A DNA stretch of 33,009 bases from an uncultured Agathobacter sp. (GTDB lineage: Bacteria > Bacillota > Clostridia > Lachnospirales > Lachnospiraceae): assembly GCA_934358675.1 (NCBI GenBank), contig CAKRKX010000016.1, positions 1 to 33,009 on the forward strand, written 5' to 3'. Shown here in pieces: positions 15,945-23,325 of the stretch. A model generated the notes under the pieces. It was not told the origin of the DNA. It saw only the letters and a list, made by a program, of their open reading frames with translations, and searched no databases. The position numbers and the translations under genes are program-made. Every line of letters begins with the position of its first letter. Position 1 is the stretch's first letter.

Positions 15945-16024
15945 TGTTTTCTGTTGGTATCTATGTAGGTCAATATCGCCACCAACATGATGACGAAAGT
16001 AAAAAAGTCATTCCATGAAACCAT
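15935..16024 (-). CDS. Small hydrophobic type I toxin (holin-like/TxpA-Fst type)
   Basis: A 29-codon frame with a strong ribosome site (GGAAAGGATG, 16040-16031) starts MVSWNDFFTFVIM. A single hydrophobic helix (about residues 7-20) follows and the protein ends in a basic tail with NRKHKK. Length, helix and charged C-terminus match Fst/TxpA-type membrane toxins that depolarise the membrane when overproduced. Such proteins are commonly annotated as putative holin-like toxins in Firmicutes. The overlapping antisense transcript from 15833 supports this. It lies next to a mobile-element scar at tmRNA, consistent with plasmid/prophage-borne stabilisation modules. The sequence resemblance is by eye. 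Its own promoter was not identified with confidence. Confidence 0.6.
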   Translation of the reverse strand: MVSWNDFFTFVIMLVAILTYIDTNRKHKK

Positions 16025-16164
16025 AATAATCATCCTTTCCGTAAGGCTCGGATCAGATGAAAGCAGCGGCGATCGTAATAGGAATCATTGGATAACGGAG
16101 GGGCTTTTCCAATAAAATGATATATGCTAAAATGTGAAGAAAAAGAAATGGTAAGCGAAAAATT

Positions 16165-16845
16165 ATGTTAGGAAACAAAAGAGGAAAACTTTTAAATCAA
16201 TATGTGTCGAACTATGTGTTGTATGATCTCGAGACGACCGGAATTTCAAGCAATTACGACGAGGTGATCGAGATTTCGGCGCTTAAAGTAAGAGATGGGA
16301 AGATCGTGGATGAGTTTGATGAACTGGTGAATCCGATGCGTCCGATTCCGTATGCAGCGAGTGCGGTCAATCATATCACGAATGAGATGGTTGCAGTGGC
16401 GCCGGTATTTTCGGTTGTTCTGGAAGAATTTCTGGATTTTGCAGAAAATGATGTGCTGGTCGGACACAATATCCATAATTTTGATATGAAGTTTTTGTAT
16501 CGCGACTGTGAGCGCTATTTTGCGCAGACACTGACGAATGATTATGTGGATACCTTAAAATTTGCGCGAGCCTGTCTGCCGGGGCGAAAGCATTATAAGC
16601 TTGGAGATCTGGCGGAACTGTATGGAATCTCCACCGCGGGTGCGCATCGTGCACTCAACGACTGTAAGATGAACCAGCAGGTGTTTGAACGGTTGGCGAA
16701 GGAGAAAGTGAGTGCTCCGGTTTCAGCCGAGAAGGAGATCCTTTGCCCGGAATGTGGGCTGCCATTGAAAAAGCGAAACGGAAGATACGGAGAATTCTGG
16801 GGATGCAGCGGATTTCCGCGGTGCAGATACACAAGGAATGCGTAA
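16165..16845 (+). CDS. DnaQ-type DEDDh exonuclease with C-terminal zinc finger
   Basis: This is a 226-residue 3'-5' exonuclease of the Pol III epsilon family. Exo I contains [10 protein letters not shown] (Asp21, Glu23), Exo [14 protein letters not shown] (Asp107) and Exo [13 protein letters not shown] (His161, Asp166), giving a full DEDDh set. After a short linker comes a four-cysteine topoisomerase-type zinc finger (Cys194, Cys197, Cys214, Cys220) with CPECGLPL and [10 protein letters not shown]. Such fingers bind DNA and are typical of type IA topoisomerase tails. The fusion suggests a stand-alone repair or RNA/DNA trimming nuclease rather than the replicative epsilon subunit. The upstream ribosome site is weak. 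A TGCTAAAAT extended -10 lies near 16127-16135. Confidence 0.88.
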   Translation: MLGNKRGKLLNQYVSNYVLYDLETTGISSNYDEVIEISALKVRDGKIVDEFDELVNPMRPIPYAASAVNHITNEMVAVAPVFSVVLEEFLDFAENDVLVGHNIHNFDMKFLYRDCERYFAQTLTNDYVDTLKFARACLPGRKHYKLGDLAELYGISTAGAHRALNDCKMNQQVFERLAKEKVSAPVSAEKEILCPECGLPLKKRNGRYGEFWGCSGFPRCRYTRNA

Positions 16846-16885
16846 ATGTCTCCATAGCTATCTGATTGATAGTATCAAATAAAAA

Positions 16886-16914
16886 TTGCAATCTATGCTT
16901 TTTATGTTTATAAT
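16886..16914 (+). promoter_or_regulatory. Promoter of the ThrH-like gene
   Basis: TTGCAA (16886-16891) and TATAAT (16909-16914) are spaced 17 bp, about 70 nt upstream of the start codon. Confidence 0.65.
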
Positions 16915-16986
16915 AATTTCTGATGAATAAAAATACAGGCTGACTGCATGAAACAGAAGTGTGTAGCAGGAAGAACGGAGGATAAT

Positions 16987-17592
16987 ATGGAAATCGTTTG
17001 TTTAGATTTGGAAGGTGTATTGGTACCTGAGATTTGGATCGCATTTGCAGAGGAGACCGGTATCCCGGAGTTGAAGCGTACAACAAGAGATGAGCCGGAT
17101 TATGATAAGCTGATGAACTATCGTATCGGTATCTTGAAGGAGCACGGACTCGGACTCAAGGAGATTCAGGACACGATCGCAAAGATCGACCCGATTCCGG
17201 GTGCGAAGGAGTTCCTGGATGAACTTCGTGCGATGACACAGGTGATCATTATCAGTGATACATTCTCACAGTTCGCAGGACCGCTGATGAAGAAGCTCGG
17301 TTATCCGACGATCTTCTGTAACTCTCTTGAGGTTGCGGACAACGGAGAGATTACAGGCTTTAAAATGCGTTGTGAGAAGTCAAAATACACAACCGTTAAG
17401 GCACTGCAGTCCATCGGATACGATACGATCGCAAGCGGAGACAGCCACAATGATCTTGGTATGATCCAGGCAAGCAAGGCAGGATTCCTCTTCAAGAGTA
17501 CCGATGAGATCAAGGCAGAGTATCCGGAGATTCCGGCATATGAGACTTACGATGAGTTACTCGGTGCCATCAAGAAGGCAATCGAAGCCTAA
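16987..17592 (+). CDS. thrH: ThrH-like phosphoserine phosphatase / homoserine phosphotransferase
   Basis: This HAD-superfamily enzyme is named after the Pseudomonas protein that dephosphorylates phosphoserine and can move the phosphate to homoserine, linking serine and threonine metabolism. The 201-residue protein has the start block MEIVCLDLEGVLVPEIWIAF; its DLEGV motif replaces the usual DxDxT/V of HAD proteins and is typical of ThrH. It continues with TTRDEPDYD, motif II VIIISDTFSQF and motif IV IASGDSHNDLGM. Lys in KSKYTTVKAL is probably motif III. The ATG at 16987 follows ACGGAGGAT; an in-frame ATG at 16948 lacks a good site. The gene has its own promoter and ends before a hairpin at 17621. 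Actual substrate preference in this organism is not visible. Confidence 0.88.
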   Translation: MEIVCLDLEGVLVPEIWIAFAEETGIPELKRTTRDEPDYDKLMNYRIGILKEHGLGLKEIQDTIAKIDPIPGAKEFLDELRAMTQVIIISDTFSQFAGPLMKKLGYPTIFCNSLEVADNGEITGFKMRCEKSKYTTVKALQSIGYDTIASGDSHNDLGMIQASKAGFLFKSTDEIKAEYPEIPAYETYDELLGAIKKAIEA

Positions 17593-17620
17593 TCGATCAA
17601 TCATATAACACACAAACATA

Positions 17621-17674
17621 AATCCTCTTAAGCAGATTTGACAGAAAACCAAAGCTTGTTTAGGAGGATTTTAT
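17621..17674 (+). terminator. Terminator-like hairpin overlapping a downstream ribosome site
   Basis: AATCCTCTTAAGCA (17621-17634) pairs with TGTTTAGGAGGATT (17657-17670), with two mismatched or wobble positions, and is followed by TTTATAG. The right arm carries AGGAGGAT. The lipoprotein start at 17685 has a second site, AGGATGAG (17675-17682). The hairpin probably ends thrH transcription and may also restrict translation downstream. Confidence 0.5.
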
Positions 17675-17684
17675 AGGATGAGCT

Positions 17685-18809
17685 ATGAAAAAGAAAACAC
17701 TGACCCTACTACTTATATTTGCGGTTACGGTTCTAGCTACCGGCTGTGGCTATTCGCTTTCCGAAAAAAAGCAGATGAAGGCGTATCAGAAGCAGGCTGA
17801 GAAGAATGCCATATCCTATATGAGTGAGAAATACGGACTGGGTGCTGATGTGACCGGGACACGGTGCGAAAAGAGTGATCCGGGACCGATTCCGGACTTC
17901 TGGCCGGATCCGACCGGTAATGTGTATGTCACGATGAATGACGGCAAGAAGGCTTTTACCGTATACATATCCGGTGAGGAGGAGACAACAGACGGCATTG
18001 ACAATTATCAGTACGAAGAGATTACGGATGCCTTTGCACAGAAATTGTATGAGGTGACGGAGCTGGATGCGGAGGATGTCTATCTGTGTTTCGGGACGGA
18101 GACGGAAGTAAACGGTAAGAAAAAAGGCATGATCGCTACCTGTTTTGACGGAAACAATCTTGCGGAAATTTTTGCGGACGAGGATGCGAAGTTTGTGGTA
18201 TCCTATGTGGAACAGGATGTGTCGGATATTGATGTGGATACCGTACAAAGCCGTTGCGGTGTGGAGAACGGGCTGTTTGTCAATTATGACAGCATGAAGC
18301 ATTATAAGACAATTCGTAATCTGCACTACAATGTGCACGGCTGGCCGATTGAGAACGGAATAGATGACAATCTGCCATATATCAGCGGTTATTATGTGAT
18401 GGGCGGTGATGAATCTTCTTATCATAGGTGTAAGCAGACAGTGGTTGACGGGATCATCCTGATTCCGGAAGGTACGATGGGGCAGCTTGATCTTGTAAGG
18501 ACAGATCTTGATGAAGCGTCTAACTGGAATGGATATGGTGCCGTTCAGGCAAAACAGATTGCACAGGCGTATGCGCTCGATACAGATGCATCGGTTGTGG
18601 ATGTCTATATTCCGGTTAAGTTGCTTCGCGTCAAGGATAGCAGCAAGGTTGTGATCGGAATGCAGTATGATGCGGAGGGAGAGCGTTGTTATAAGATCTT
18701 AAATCCGAATTTAAGTGATGACGGTGTTTACGTTCACGCGAAAGTTTATACAAGGGACTATTCAGATATCTGTTTTGCGGCGTTTATCGATCAGGAAGAG
18801 AATAAGTAA
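17685..18809 (+). CDS. Lipoprotein of unknown function
   Basis: The 374-residue protein begins MKKKTLTLLLIFAVTVLATG and continues with Cys21 as the predicted lipidation site (lipobox LATGC), so it should sit on the outer face of the membrane. The mature part is acidic and mixed alpha/beta. A repeated theme of short charged helices and YVTMNDGKKAFTVYISGEEE-type strands suggests one or two small globular domains. I recognise no catalytic motif. An AGGATGAG ribosome site lies just before the ATG at 17685. A strong terminator follows at 18815-18849, so it may be a single-gene transcript after thrH. Function cannot be assigned from sequence. Confidence 0.8.
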   Translation: MKKKTLTLLLIFAVTVLATGCGYSLSEKKQMKAYQKQAEKNAISYMSEKYGLGADVTGTRCEKSDPGPIPDFWPDPTGNVYVTMNDGKKAFTVYISGEEETTDGIDNYQYEEITDAFAQKLYEVTELDAEDVYLCFGTETEVNGKKKGMIATCFDGNNLAEIFADEDAKFVVSYVEQDVSDIDVDTVQSRCGVENGLFVNYDSMKHYKTIRNLHYNVHGWPIENGIDDNLPYISGYYVMGGDESSYHRCKQTVVDGIILIPEGTMGQLDLVRTDLDEASNWNGYGAVQAKQIAQAYALDTDASVVDVYIPVKLLRVKDSSKVVIGMQYDAEGERCYKILNPNLSDDGVYVHAKVYTRDYSDICFAAFIDQEENK

Positions 18810-18814
18810 AGTAG

Positions 18815-18849
18815 AAATTCCTACAGTGGTATGAACTGTGGGAATTTTT
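18815..18849 (+). terminator. Intrinsic terminator after the lipoprotein gene
   Basis: AAATTCCTACAGT (18815-18827) pairs with ACTGTGGGAATTT (18835-18847) through 13 pairs with one G-U, followed by a T-run to 18849. Confidence 0.85.
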
Positions 18850-18942
18850 GATTTTACAGAAAAGATAGCGTTTTACAAAACGTTAGTGTATACTAACTGT
18901 AGAGGCAATGTAAAAAACGTCTGCAACGGAAAGGAGCAGCTT

Positions 18943-19725
18943 ATGGATATGAATTTATTTTGGGGAATTTTGATTCCCTTCTTAGGAACAACACTCGGCG
19001 CAGCATGCGTATTCTTCATGAAAAAACAATTGGGAGATCAGGTCCAGCGCGCATTGACCGGATTTGCGGCGGGCGTGATGGTGGCGGCATCAATATGGAG
19101 TCTTCTGATCCCGGCAATCGATCAGTCTTCGGAGCTGGGAAAGTGGTCGTTTGTGCCGGCTACGGTCGGATTCTGGATCGGTATTCTGGTTCTGTTGCTT
19201 TTGGATCATGTGATTCCGCATCTGCATCAGAACAGCGAACATGCGGAAGGCCCGAAAAATCATCTGCAAAGGACGACCATGATGGTACTTGCCGTCACAT
19301 TACATAATATCCCTGAAGGTATGGCGGTCGGCGTGGTCTACGCAGGTTATATGTCGGGACAGTCAAAGATCACGGCGATGGGGGCACTTGCCTTGTCACT
19401 TGGTATTGCCATACAGAACTTCCCGGAGGGCGCAATCATTTCGCTGCCGCTTCGCGCGGAGGGAATGAAGAAGTCGAAGGCGTTTGCCGGTGGATTCCTG
19501 TCCGGTATTGTGGAACCGATCGGCGCAGTGCTTACGATCCTTGCAGCAGGACTTCTTGTGCCAGTATTGCCGTATCTGTTGAGTTTTGCGGCAGGAGCGA
19601 TGCTGTATGTGGTTGTGGAGGAACTGATCCCGGAGATGTCGCAGGGGGAGCATTCGAACATCGGAACAGTCTGTTTTGCCTTTGGATTTTCTCTGATGAT
19701 GGTTCTCGATGTGGCTTTAGGCTAA
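18943..19725 (+). CDS. ZIP-family metal transporter (GufA/ZIP11-like)
   Basis: The 260-residue membrane protein belongs to the ZIP family, which carries zinc and other divalent metals into the cytosol. About eight hydrophobic helices are visible. The metal-site motif HNIPEGMAVG lies in helix IV and QNFPEGAIIS in helix V; the Gln in helix V marks the GufA/ZIP11 branch. A short histidine-containing loop (HVIPHLHQNSEHAEG) precedes helix IV, and VEELIPEMSQGEHS is near the C-terminus. The ATG at 18943 follows AAAGGAGC. An earlier in-frame start at 18838 would overlap the preceding terminator and is rejected. A dyad TTAGT/ACTAA (18884-18897) upstream might be a repressor site. The metal is not deducible. 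Confidence 0.9.
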   Translation: MDMNLFWGILIPFLGTTLGAACVFFMKKQLGDQVQRALTGFAAGVMVAASIWSLLIPAIDQSSELGKWSFVPATVGFWIGILVLLLLDHVIPHLHQNSEHAEGPKNHLQRTTMMVLAVTLHNIPEGMAVGVVYAGYMSGQSKITAMGALALSLGIAIQNFPEGAIISLPLRAEGMKKSKAFAGGFLSGIVEPIGAVLTILAAGLLVPVLPYLLSFAAGAMLYVVVEELIPEMSQGEHSNIGTVCFAFGFSLMMVLDVALG

Positions 19726-19817
19726 TGAAGATATAATGTAAATTGTCAGAAAAATATATGAAATAATTACAATTTATAGATAGAAAAATAATAATGTGAA
19801 AAAAATTAAAAAATACG

Positions 19818-19846
19818 TTGACATATGATGAATTGCGTGCTATATT
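19818..19846 (+). promoter_or_regulatory. Strong promoter of an intergenic transcript
   Basis: TTGACA (19818-19823) and TATATT (19841-19846) are spaced 17 bp in an AT-rich context. No protein gene follows on this strand before the terminator at 20150-20189. Confidence 0.8.
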
Positions 19847-19852
19847 AGATAC

Positions 19853-20189
19853 AACAAAAGAAGAGAGAACAAAACAAGATCACCAGGAAGAACGACAAGA
19901 GTCGCAGGGTGAAATTTAAAAAAGGAGGTACAGTCCAAAGGGAACATAAGAATTGGCAAGGAGCAACCATAGTATCGGATTTGCATTCACGAAACCAGTG
20001 GCAAGATAGAAGAAACGGATAAGAATTTCGGATGGAATATTCATCGAATACGGAATCAATCCAGGAAAGCCATTCGAGGTAAACATACAGAAGACAAAGA
20101 CGAGAATTACAAAAGAGAGGATCAGTCCATTGGAAACTGAACAGATTTAGGCGTCATTCGAAGCAAAGAATTCGGATGACGCCTTTTTT
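19853..20189 (+). ncRNA. Candidate GGA-rich structured ncRNA of unknown family
   Basis: A near-consensus promoter and a strong intrinsic terminator bound this ~337 nt unit, which lacks a convincing gene. It is purine-rich with thirteen GGA triplets. Small hairpins include TCACC/GGTGA enclosing CGAC/GTCG (19880-19912), TTGC..CAC/GTG..GCAA (19981-20004), TTCGGATG/CATCGAA (20027-20048) and CAGT/ACTG (20123-20139). Two parts look duplicated: GGAGGTACAGTCCAAAGGGA near 19924 and GAGAGGATCAGTCCATTGGA near 20115. An 18-codon TTG frame at 19953-20009, weakly preceded by AAAGGGA, is the only small-peptide option seen. It does not match 6S, SRP, RNase P or a riboswitch that I recognise. The exact 5' end is inferred. 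Confidence 0.6.
20150..20189 (+). terminator. Intrinsic terminator of the intergenic RNA
   Basis: GGCGTCATTCGAA (20150-20162) pairs with TTCGGATGACGCC (20171-20183) over 13 pairs with one G-U, and is followed by six T. Confidence 0.93.
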
Positions 20190-20209
20190 GATTCATAGGA
20201 ATTTTAGGT

Positions 20210-20977
20210 TTAATAAGCCGGATGGTCGTACTCGATCTCGCATCGGATCTTGCTTAAGACACGGCCGAATTTGATCCACTTGGAAGTTTCGTTGGCATTG
20301 GATCCATCCACGTAGAGAGTGCGTCCGTAAGAACCGATCGGCTCTAAGCGGCATGGATGTCCGCGACGGAACCGGCGGATATATGCAAGACCGCTTTCTT
20401 TGTGCAGAAAGACGCCGGTGTCTCCGTCCTGGATCGGACTGCGGTCGAGAAGAAGAACGTCGTTGACGTTGTAGGTTGGATTCAGGTGATTGGTTGTGAT
20501 CAGAATCGCAAAATCAATCTTATCATGGAAGCGCTTGCGGTATGGTGAGACATTGACTTTGCCGAGAGAACAGGAATCATAGATCATACCATCCTGCAGA
20601 CAACCGCTCGGAATGATCAGCGTGACGTAATCTTTGATGTCGGATAAGGGGCTGAGAGCGCTGGCAAATTGTTCTTCAAACTCAACAAATGTCTGAATGG
20701 TTTGAAGCTGCGGTCTGCTGAGCTGGCGCATGGATGAGATGGTAGAAGACAGAACGTCTTCGTAGTGGCATAGCTCAAAAGCAAACTTTCCAGTCAATTG
20801 GTACAACAGATAGAAGGTGTAGAAGTCGAGCTTGTTGGTTTCACCATTGATGATACGCTTGTAGGTGGAAAGAGACATGTCGAGTGCCTGTGCCATCTGA
20901 GCTTGCGAATATCCCAAAGTGACGCGTTCCCGCTCTACATTTTCCGCAAAGTTTTCGATGAGTTGTTCTCTTGTCAT
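20210..20977 (-). CDS. XRE-family regulator with C-terminal S24/LexA-like domain
   Basis: This 255-residue protein looks like a cI/LexA-type repressor. The N-terminal helix-turn-helix (about residues 12-65) contains LGYSQAQMAQALDMSLSTYK and RIINGETNKLD. The C-terminal part (about 145-240) resembles the S24 peptidase fold: DFAILITTNHLNPTYNVNDV then LLLDRSPIQDGDTGVF and LAYIRRFRRG. The usual catalytic Ser after Asp (DSM-P) is absent (TTNHLNP), and the Lys is not obvious. It may therefore bind DNA as a dimer without self-cleavage. A good ribosome site (AAAGGAGTAAG) precedes the ATG. Dyads upstream (21048-21122) may be its operators. It converges with the ncRNA at 19853-20189. Confidence 0.8.
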   Translation of the reverse strand: MTREQLIENFAENVERERVTLGYSQAQMAQALDMSLSTYKRIINGETNKLDFYTFYLLYQLTGKFAFELCHYEDVLSSTISSMRQLSRPQLQTIQTFVEFEEQFASALSPLSDIKDYVTLIIPSGCLQDGMIYDSCSLGKVNVSPYRKRFHDKIDFAILITTNHLNPTYNVNDVLLLDRSPIQDGDTGVFLHKESGLAYIRRFRRGHPCRLEPIGSYGRTLYVDGSNANETSKWIKFGRVLSKIRCEIEYDHPAY

Positions 20978-21047
20978 AAACTTACTCCTTTATCGTTTAA
21001 TCCCCTTGATGAATATTTTAGAAGAGAAGAAAGCAATAGACAATAGG

Positions 21048-21122
21048 TTTGAGAAAATTTGGCTCAAAAATGAACTACAAATGACAAAGTTCGAGAAAAA
21101 ATTTCATATAGAATGGTCTCGA
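21048..21122. promoter_or_regulatory. Paired dyads upstream of the XRE regulator
   Basis: TTTGAG (21048-21053) and CTCAAA (21063-21068) form one inverted repeat spaced by 9 bp. TCGAGA (21091-21096) and TCTCGA (21117-21122) form another spaced by 20 bp. Both contain GAGA-A(n)-TTT stretches. They fall in the 5' region of the minus-strand repressor, a usual place for auto-operators. A minus-strand TATAAT lies near 21145-21150. Confidence 0.4.
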
Positions 21123-21190
21123 TTTGTAATACAAAAAACAATTATACTAAAAAAGTAAAAAATAATAGTCAAATTCAGTCAGGAAAAGAT

Positions 21191-21215
21191 CGGAGATTAT
21201 GTACTCCGGTTTTTT
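21191..21215 (+). terminator. Orphan intrinsic terminator
   Basis: CGGAG (21191-21195) pairs with CTCCG (21204-21208), followed by GTTTTTT. No plus-strand gene ends here: the upstream 210 bp hold only the leader of the minus-strand repressor. It may shield fbp from read-through or end a small antisense RNA. Confidence 0.6.
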
Positions 21216-21313
21216 CTTTTTTATTACTTTTTTTATCGATGTTTTACTTCCAAAAGCTTCAATGTATGATAAAATAAAACTAAATATATTTTTGAGAACG
21301 AAGAGGTGTAGAT

Positions 21314-23281
21314 GTGGAAAGAGAACGGTTACATTATTTAGAACAGCTTGCAGAGTTATATCCGACGATCGGACGCGCATCGACGGAAATTATCAATTTG
21401 CAGTCGATTCTGTACCTGCCGAAAGGAACGGAGCATTTTCTGTCGGATATTCACGGTGAGTATAAGGCTTTTTCCCATGTGCTCAGAAACGGATCGGGAG
21501 CGGTGAGAAAGAAGATCGACGATGTATTCGGACATACGCTCAGTACGGCGGATAAGATGTCTTTGGCAACACTGATCTATTATCCGCAGAAGAAGATCGA
21601 ACTTGTCAAGCAGCAGGAAGAAGATATCGAGAACTGGTATAAGATCACGCTGTACCGCCTGATCGAAGTGTGCAAGACAGTTTCTTCCAAATATACAAGA
21701 TCCAAGGTGCGTAAGGCTTTGCCGGAGGACTATGCTTATGTTATTGAGGAGTTGATCACGGAGAAGCAGGAAGTGCTCAACAAAGAGGCCTATTATGAGG
21801 CAATCGTCAACACGATCGTGGAACTCGGACAGACGGATAATTTTATTGTCGCGCTGGCGGAACTGATCCAGCGTCTTGTTATTGATCATCTGCATATTCT
21901 GGGTGATGTGTACGACCGTGGACCGTCGCCGGATCTGATCATGGATCGATTGGAAAAGTATCATTCGTTTGATATCCAGTGGGGCAATCACGACATGGTA
22001 TGGATGGGCGCGGCGACCGGACAGCTTGCCTGTATCGCAGCGGTGATCCGTACGAGCATCCGGTATGGTAATCTGGATCTGATCGAGGATGGATACGGAA
22101 TTAACATGGTTCCGCTTGCTACGTTTGCGATGGACGCATACAAGGATGATCCGTGTGAGCGGTTTGTGCTCAAGGATTCGACGGAGGAGGAGCGCAGCCA
22201 AAAGGAGACGGACCTCAATCGTAAAATGCATAAGGCGATTGCAATCATCCGATTTAAGCTGGAGGGACAGCTTATCCAGAAGTGGCCGCAGTTTGGCATG
22301 GAGAACCGCTGCCTGTTGCATCGCATCGATTACGAGAACAAGACGGTGGAGATCGATGGTGTGAAGTATCCGATGCTGGACACTTATTTCCCGACGATCG
22401 ATCCGGAGAATCCATACGAACTGACACCGGAAGAAGACGAGGTTATGAAGCGTCTGCGTATTTCCTTTATTCATTGCGAGAAGCTGCAGCGCCATGTACG
22501 TCTTATGTTAAAACGCGGCAGTATGTACAAGATCTACAACGGAAATCTGCTCTATCACGGTTGTGTGCCGATGAATGAGGATGGATCGTTTGCCAAAGTG
22601 AATGTATTTGGTAAGGAGTACAGCGGCAAGGCGTTATATGATGTCTTGGAGTCTTATGTGCGTAAGGCATTTTTCTCACTGGATAAGGCGGAACGCGAGA
22701 AGGGACAGGATATGATGTGGTATATCTGGACCGCACCGAATTCTCCGTTATACGGACGAAGCAAGATGGCAACGTTTGAGCGCTATTTCCTTGCAGATAA
22801 GAAGATGCATCATGAGAGCAAGAACGCGTATTATCATCTGCTCGACAAGACGGAGACTGCGGACAAGATTCTGCAGGAGTTTGGACTGAAGGACGGACGC
22901 GTACATATTATCAACGGACATGTACCGGTAGAGCGCATGGCAGGCGAAAGTCCGGTAAAATGTAATGGTAAATTAATTTTGATCGACGGTGGATTCTCGA
23001 AGACTTACCGCCGCAAGACCGGTATCGCTGGATATACACTGACCTACAACTCATACGGACTGACGCTTTCGTCCCATGAACCGTTTGATTTCTCGGACTC
23101 TGCAGTCAGAGACGAGCTGGATATCGTATCGCATCAGGAGGCTGTTGAATATATGGACAAGCGAATCCTTGTCGGCGATACCGATTACGGTAAACGTATG
23201 ATGCTTCGTATCGATGAATTGAAGGAACTCATCCGTGCTTACCAGTCCGGTGAGATCGCGGAGCGTGACGAGCACCATTAA
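21314..23281 (+). CDS. fbp: Fructose-1,6-bisphosphatase, class III
   Basis: It hydrolyses fructose 1,6-bisphosphate to fructose 6-phosphate in gluconeogenesis. The 655-residue length and start (ERLHYLEQLAELYPTIGRAS, then LPKGTEHFLSDIHGEY) are characteristic of the class III enzymes of Firmicutes, unrelated to the class I enzyme of E. coli. Calcineurin-like metal motifs are visible: SDIHGEY (~44), LGDVYDRGPSPD (~198), WGNHDMVW (~223) and INGHVPVE (late). The frame starts at GTG 21314, preceded by GAGGTG. An ATG at 21312 is out of frame and closes quickly. The following small gene starts 44 nt downstream. In Bacillus this enzyme responds to PEP and AMP; similar control here is inferred from the family only. 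Confidence 0.95.
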   Translation: MERERLHYLEQLAELYPTIGRASTEIINLQSILYLPKGTEHFLSDIHGEYKAFSHVLRNGSGAVRKKIDDVFGHTLSTADKMSLATLIYYPQKKIELVKQQEEDIENWYKITLYRLIEVCKTVSSKYTRSKVRKALPEDYAYVIEELITEKQEVLNKEAYYEAIVNTIVELGQTDNFIVALAELIQRLVIDHLHILGDVYDRGPSPDLIMDRLEKYHSFDIQWGNHDMVWMGAATGQLACIAAVIRTSIRYGNLDLIEDGYGINMVPLATFAMDAYKDDPCERFVLKDSTEEERSQKETDLNRKMHKAIAIIRFKLEGQLIQKWPQFGMENRCLLHRIDYENKTVEIDGVKYPMLDTYFPTIDPENPYELTPEEDEVMKRLRISFIHCEKLQRHVRLMLKRGSMYKIYNGNLLYHGCVPMNEDGSFAKVNVFGKEYSGKALYDVLESYVRKAFFSLDKAEREKGQDMMWYIWTAPNSPLYGRSKMATFERYFLADKKMHHESKNAYYHLLDKTETADKILQEFGLKDGRVHIINGHVPVERMAGESPVKCNGKLILIDGGFSKTYRRKTGIAGYTLTYNSYGLTLSSHEPFDFSDSAVRDELDIVSHQEAVEYMDKRILVGDTDYGKRMMLRIDELKELIRAYQSGEIAERDEHH

Positions 23282-23325
23282 TGATCGGCGGAATGGATTC
23301 CGCAGTCGGCTAGAGGAAACGATTT

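Noticed and set aside
19953..20009. 18-codon TTG frame inside the GGA-rich RNA as a real gene
   Set aside because: TTG start, weak ribosome site and no recognisable peptide. Kept only as an alternative explanation.
19853..20189. 6S RNA, SRP RNA or RNase P RNA identity for the intergenic transcript
   Set aside because: The long central-bubble helix of 6S, the GGAA/GCA SRP core and the GAGGAAAGTCC/ACAGAA RNase P cores are absent.
21356..22495. 379-codon minus-strand frame opposite fbp
   Set aside because: It lies wholly within a well-identified class III FBPase gene and has no recognisable protein motif.
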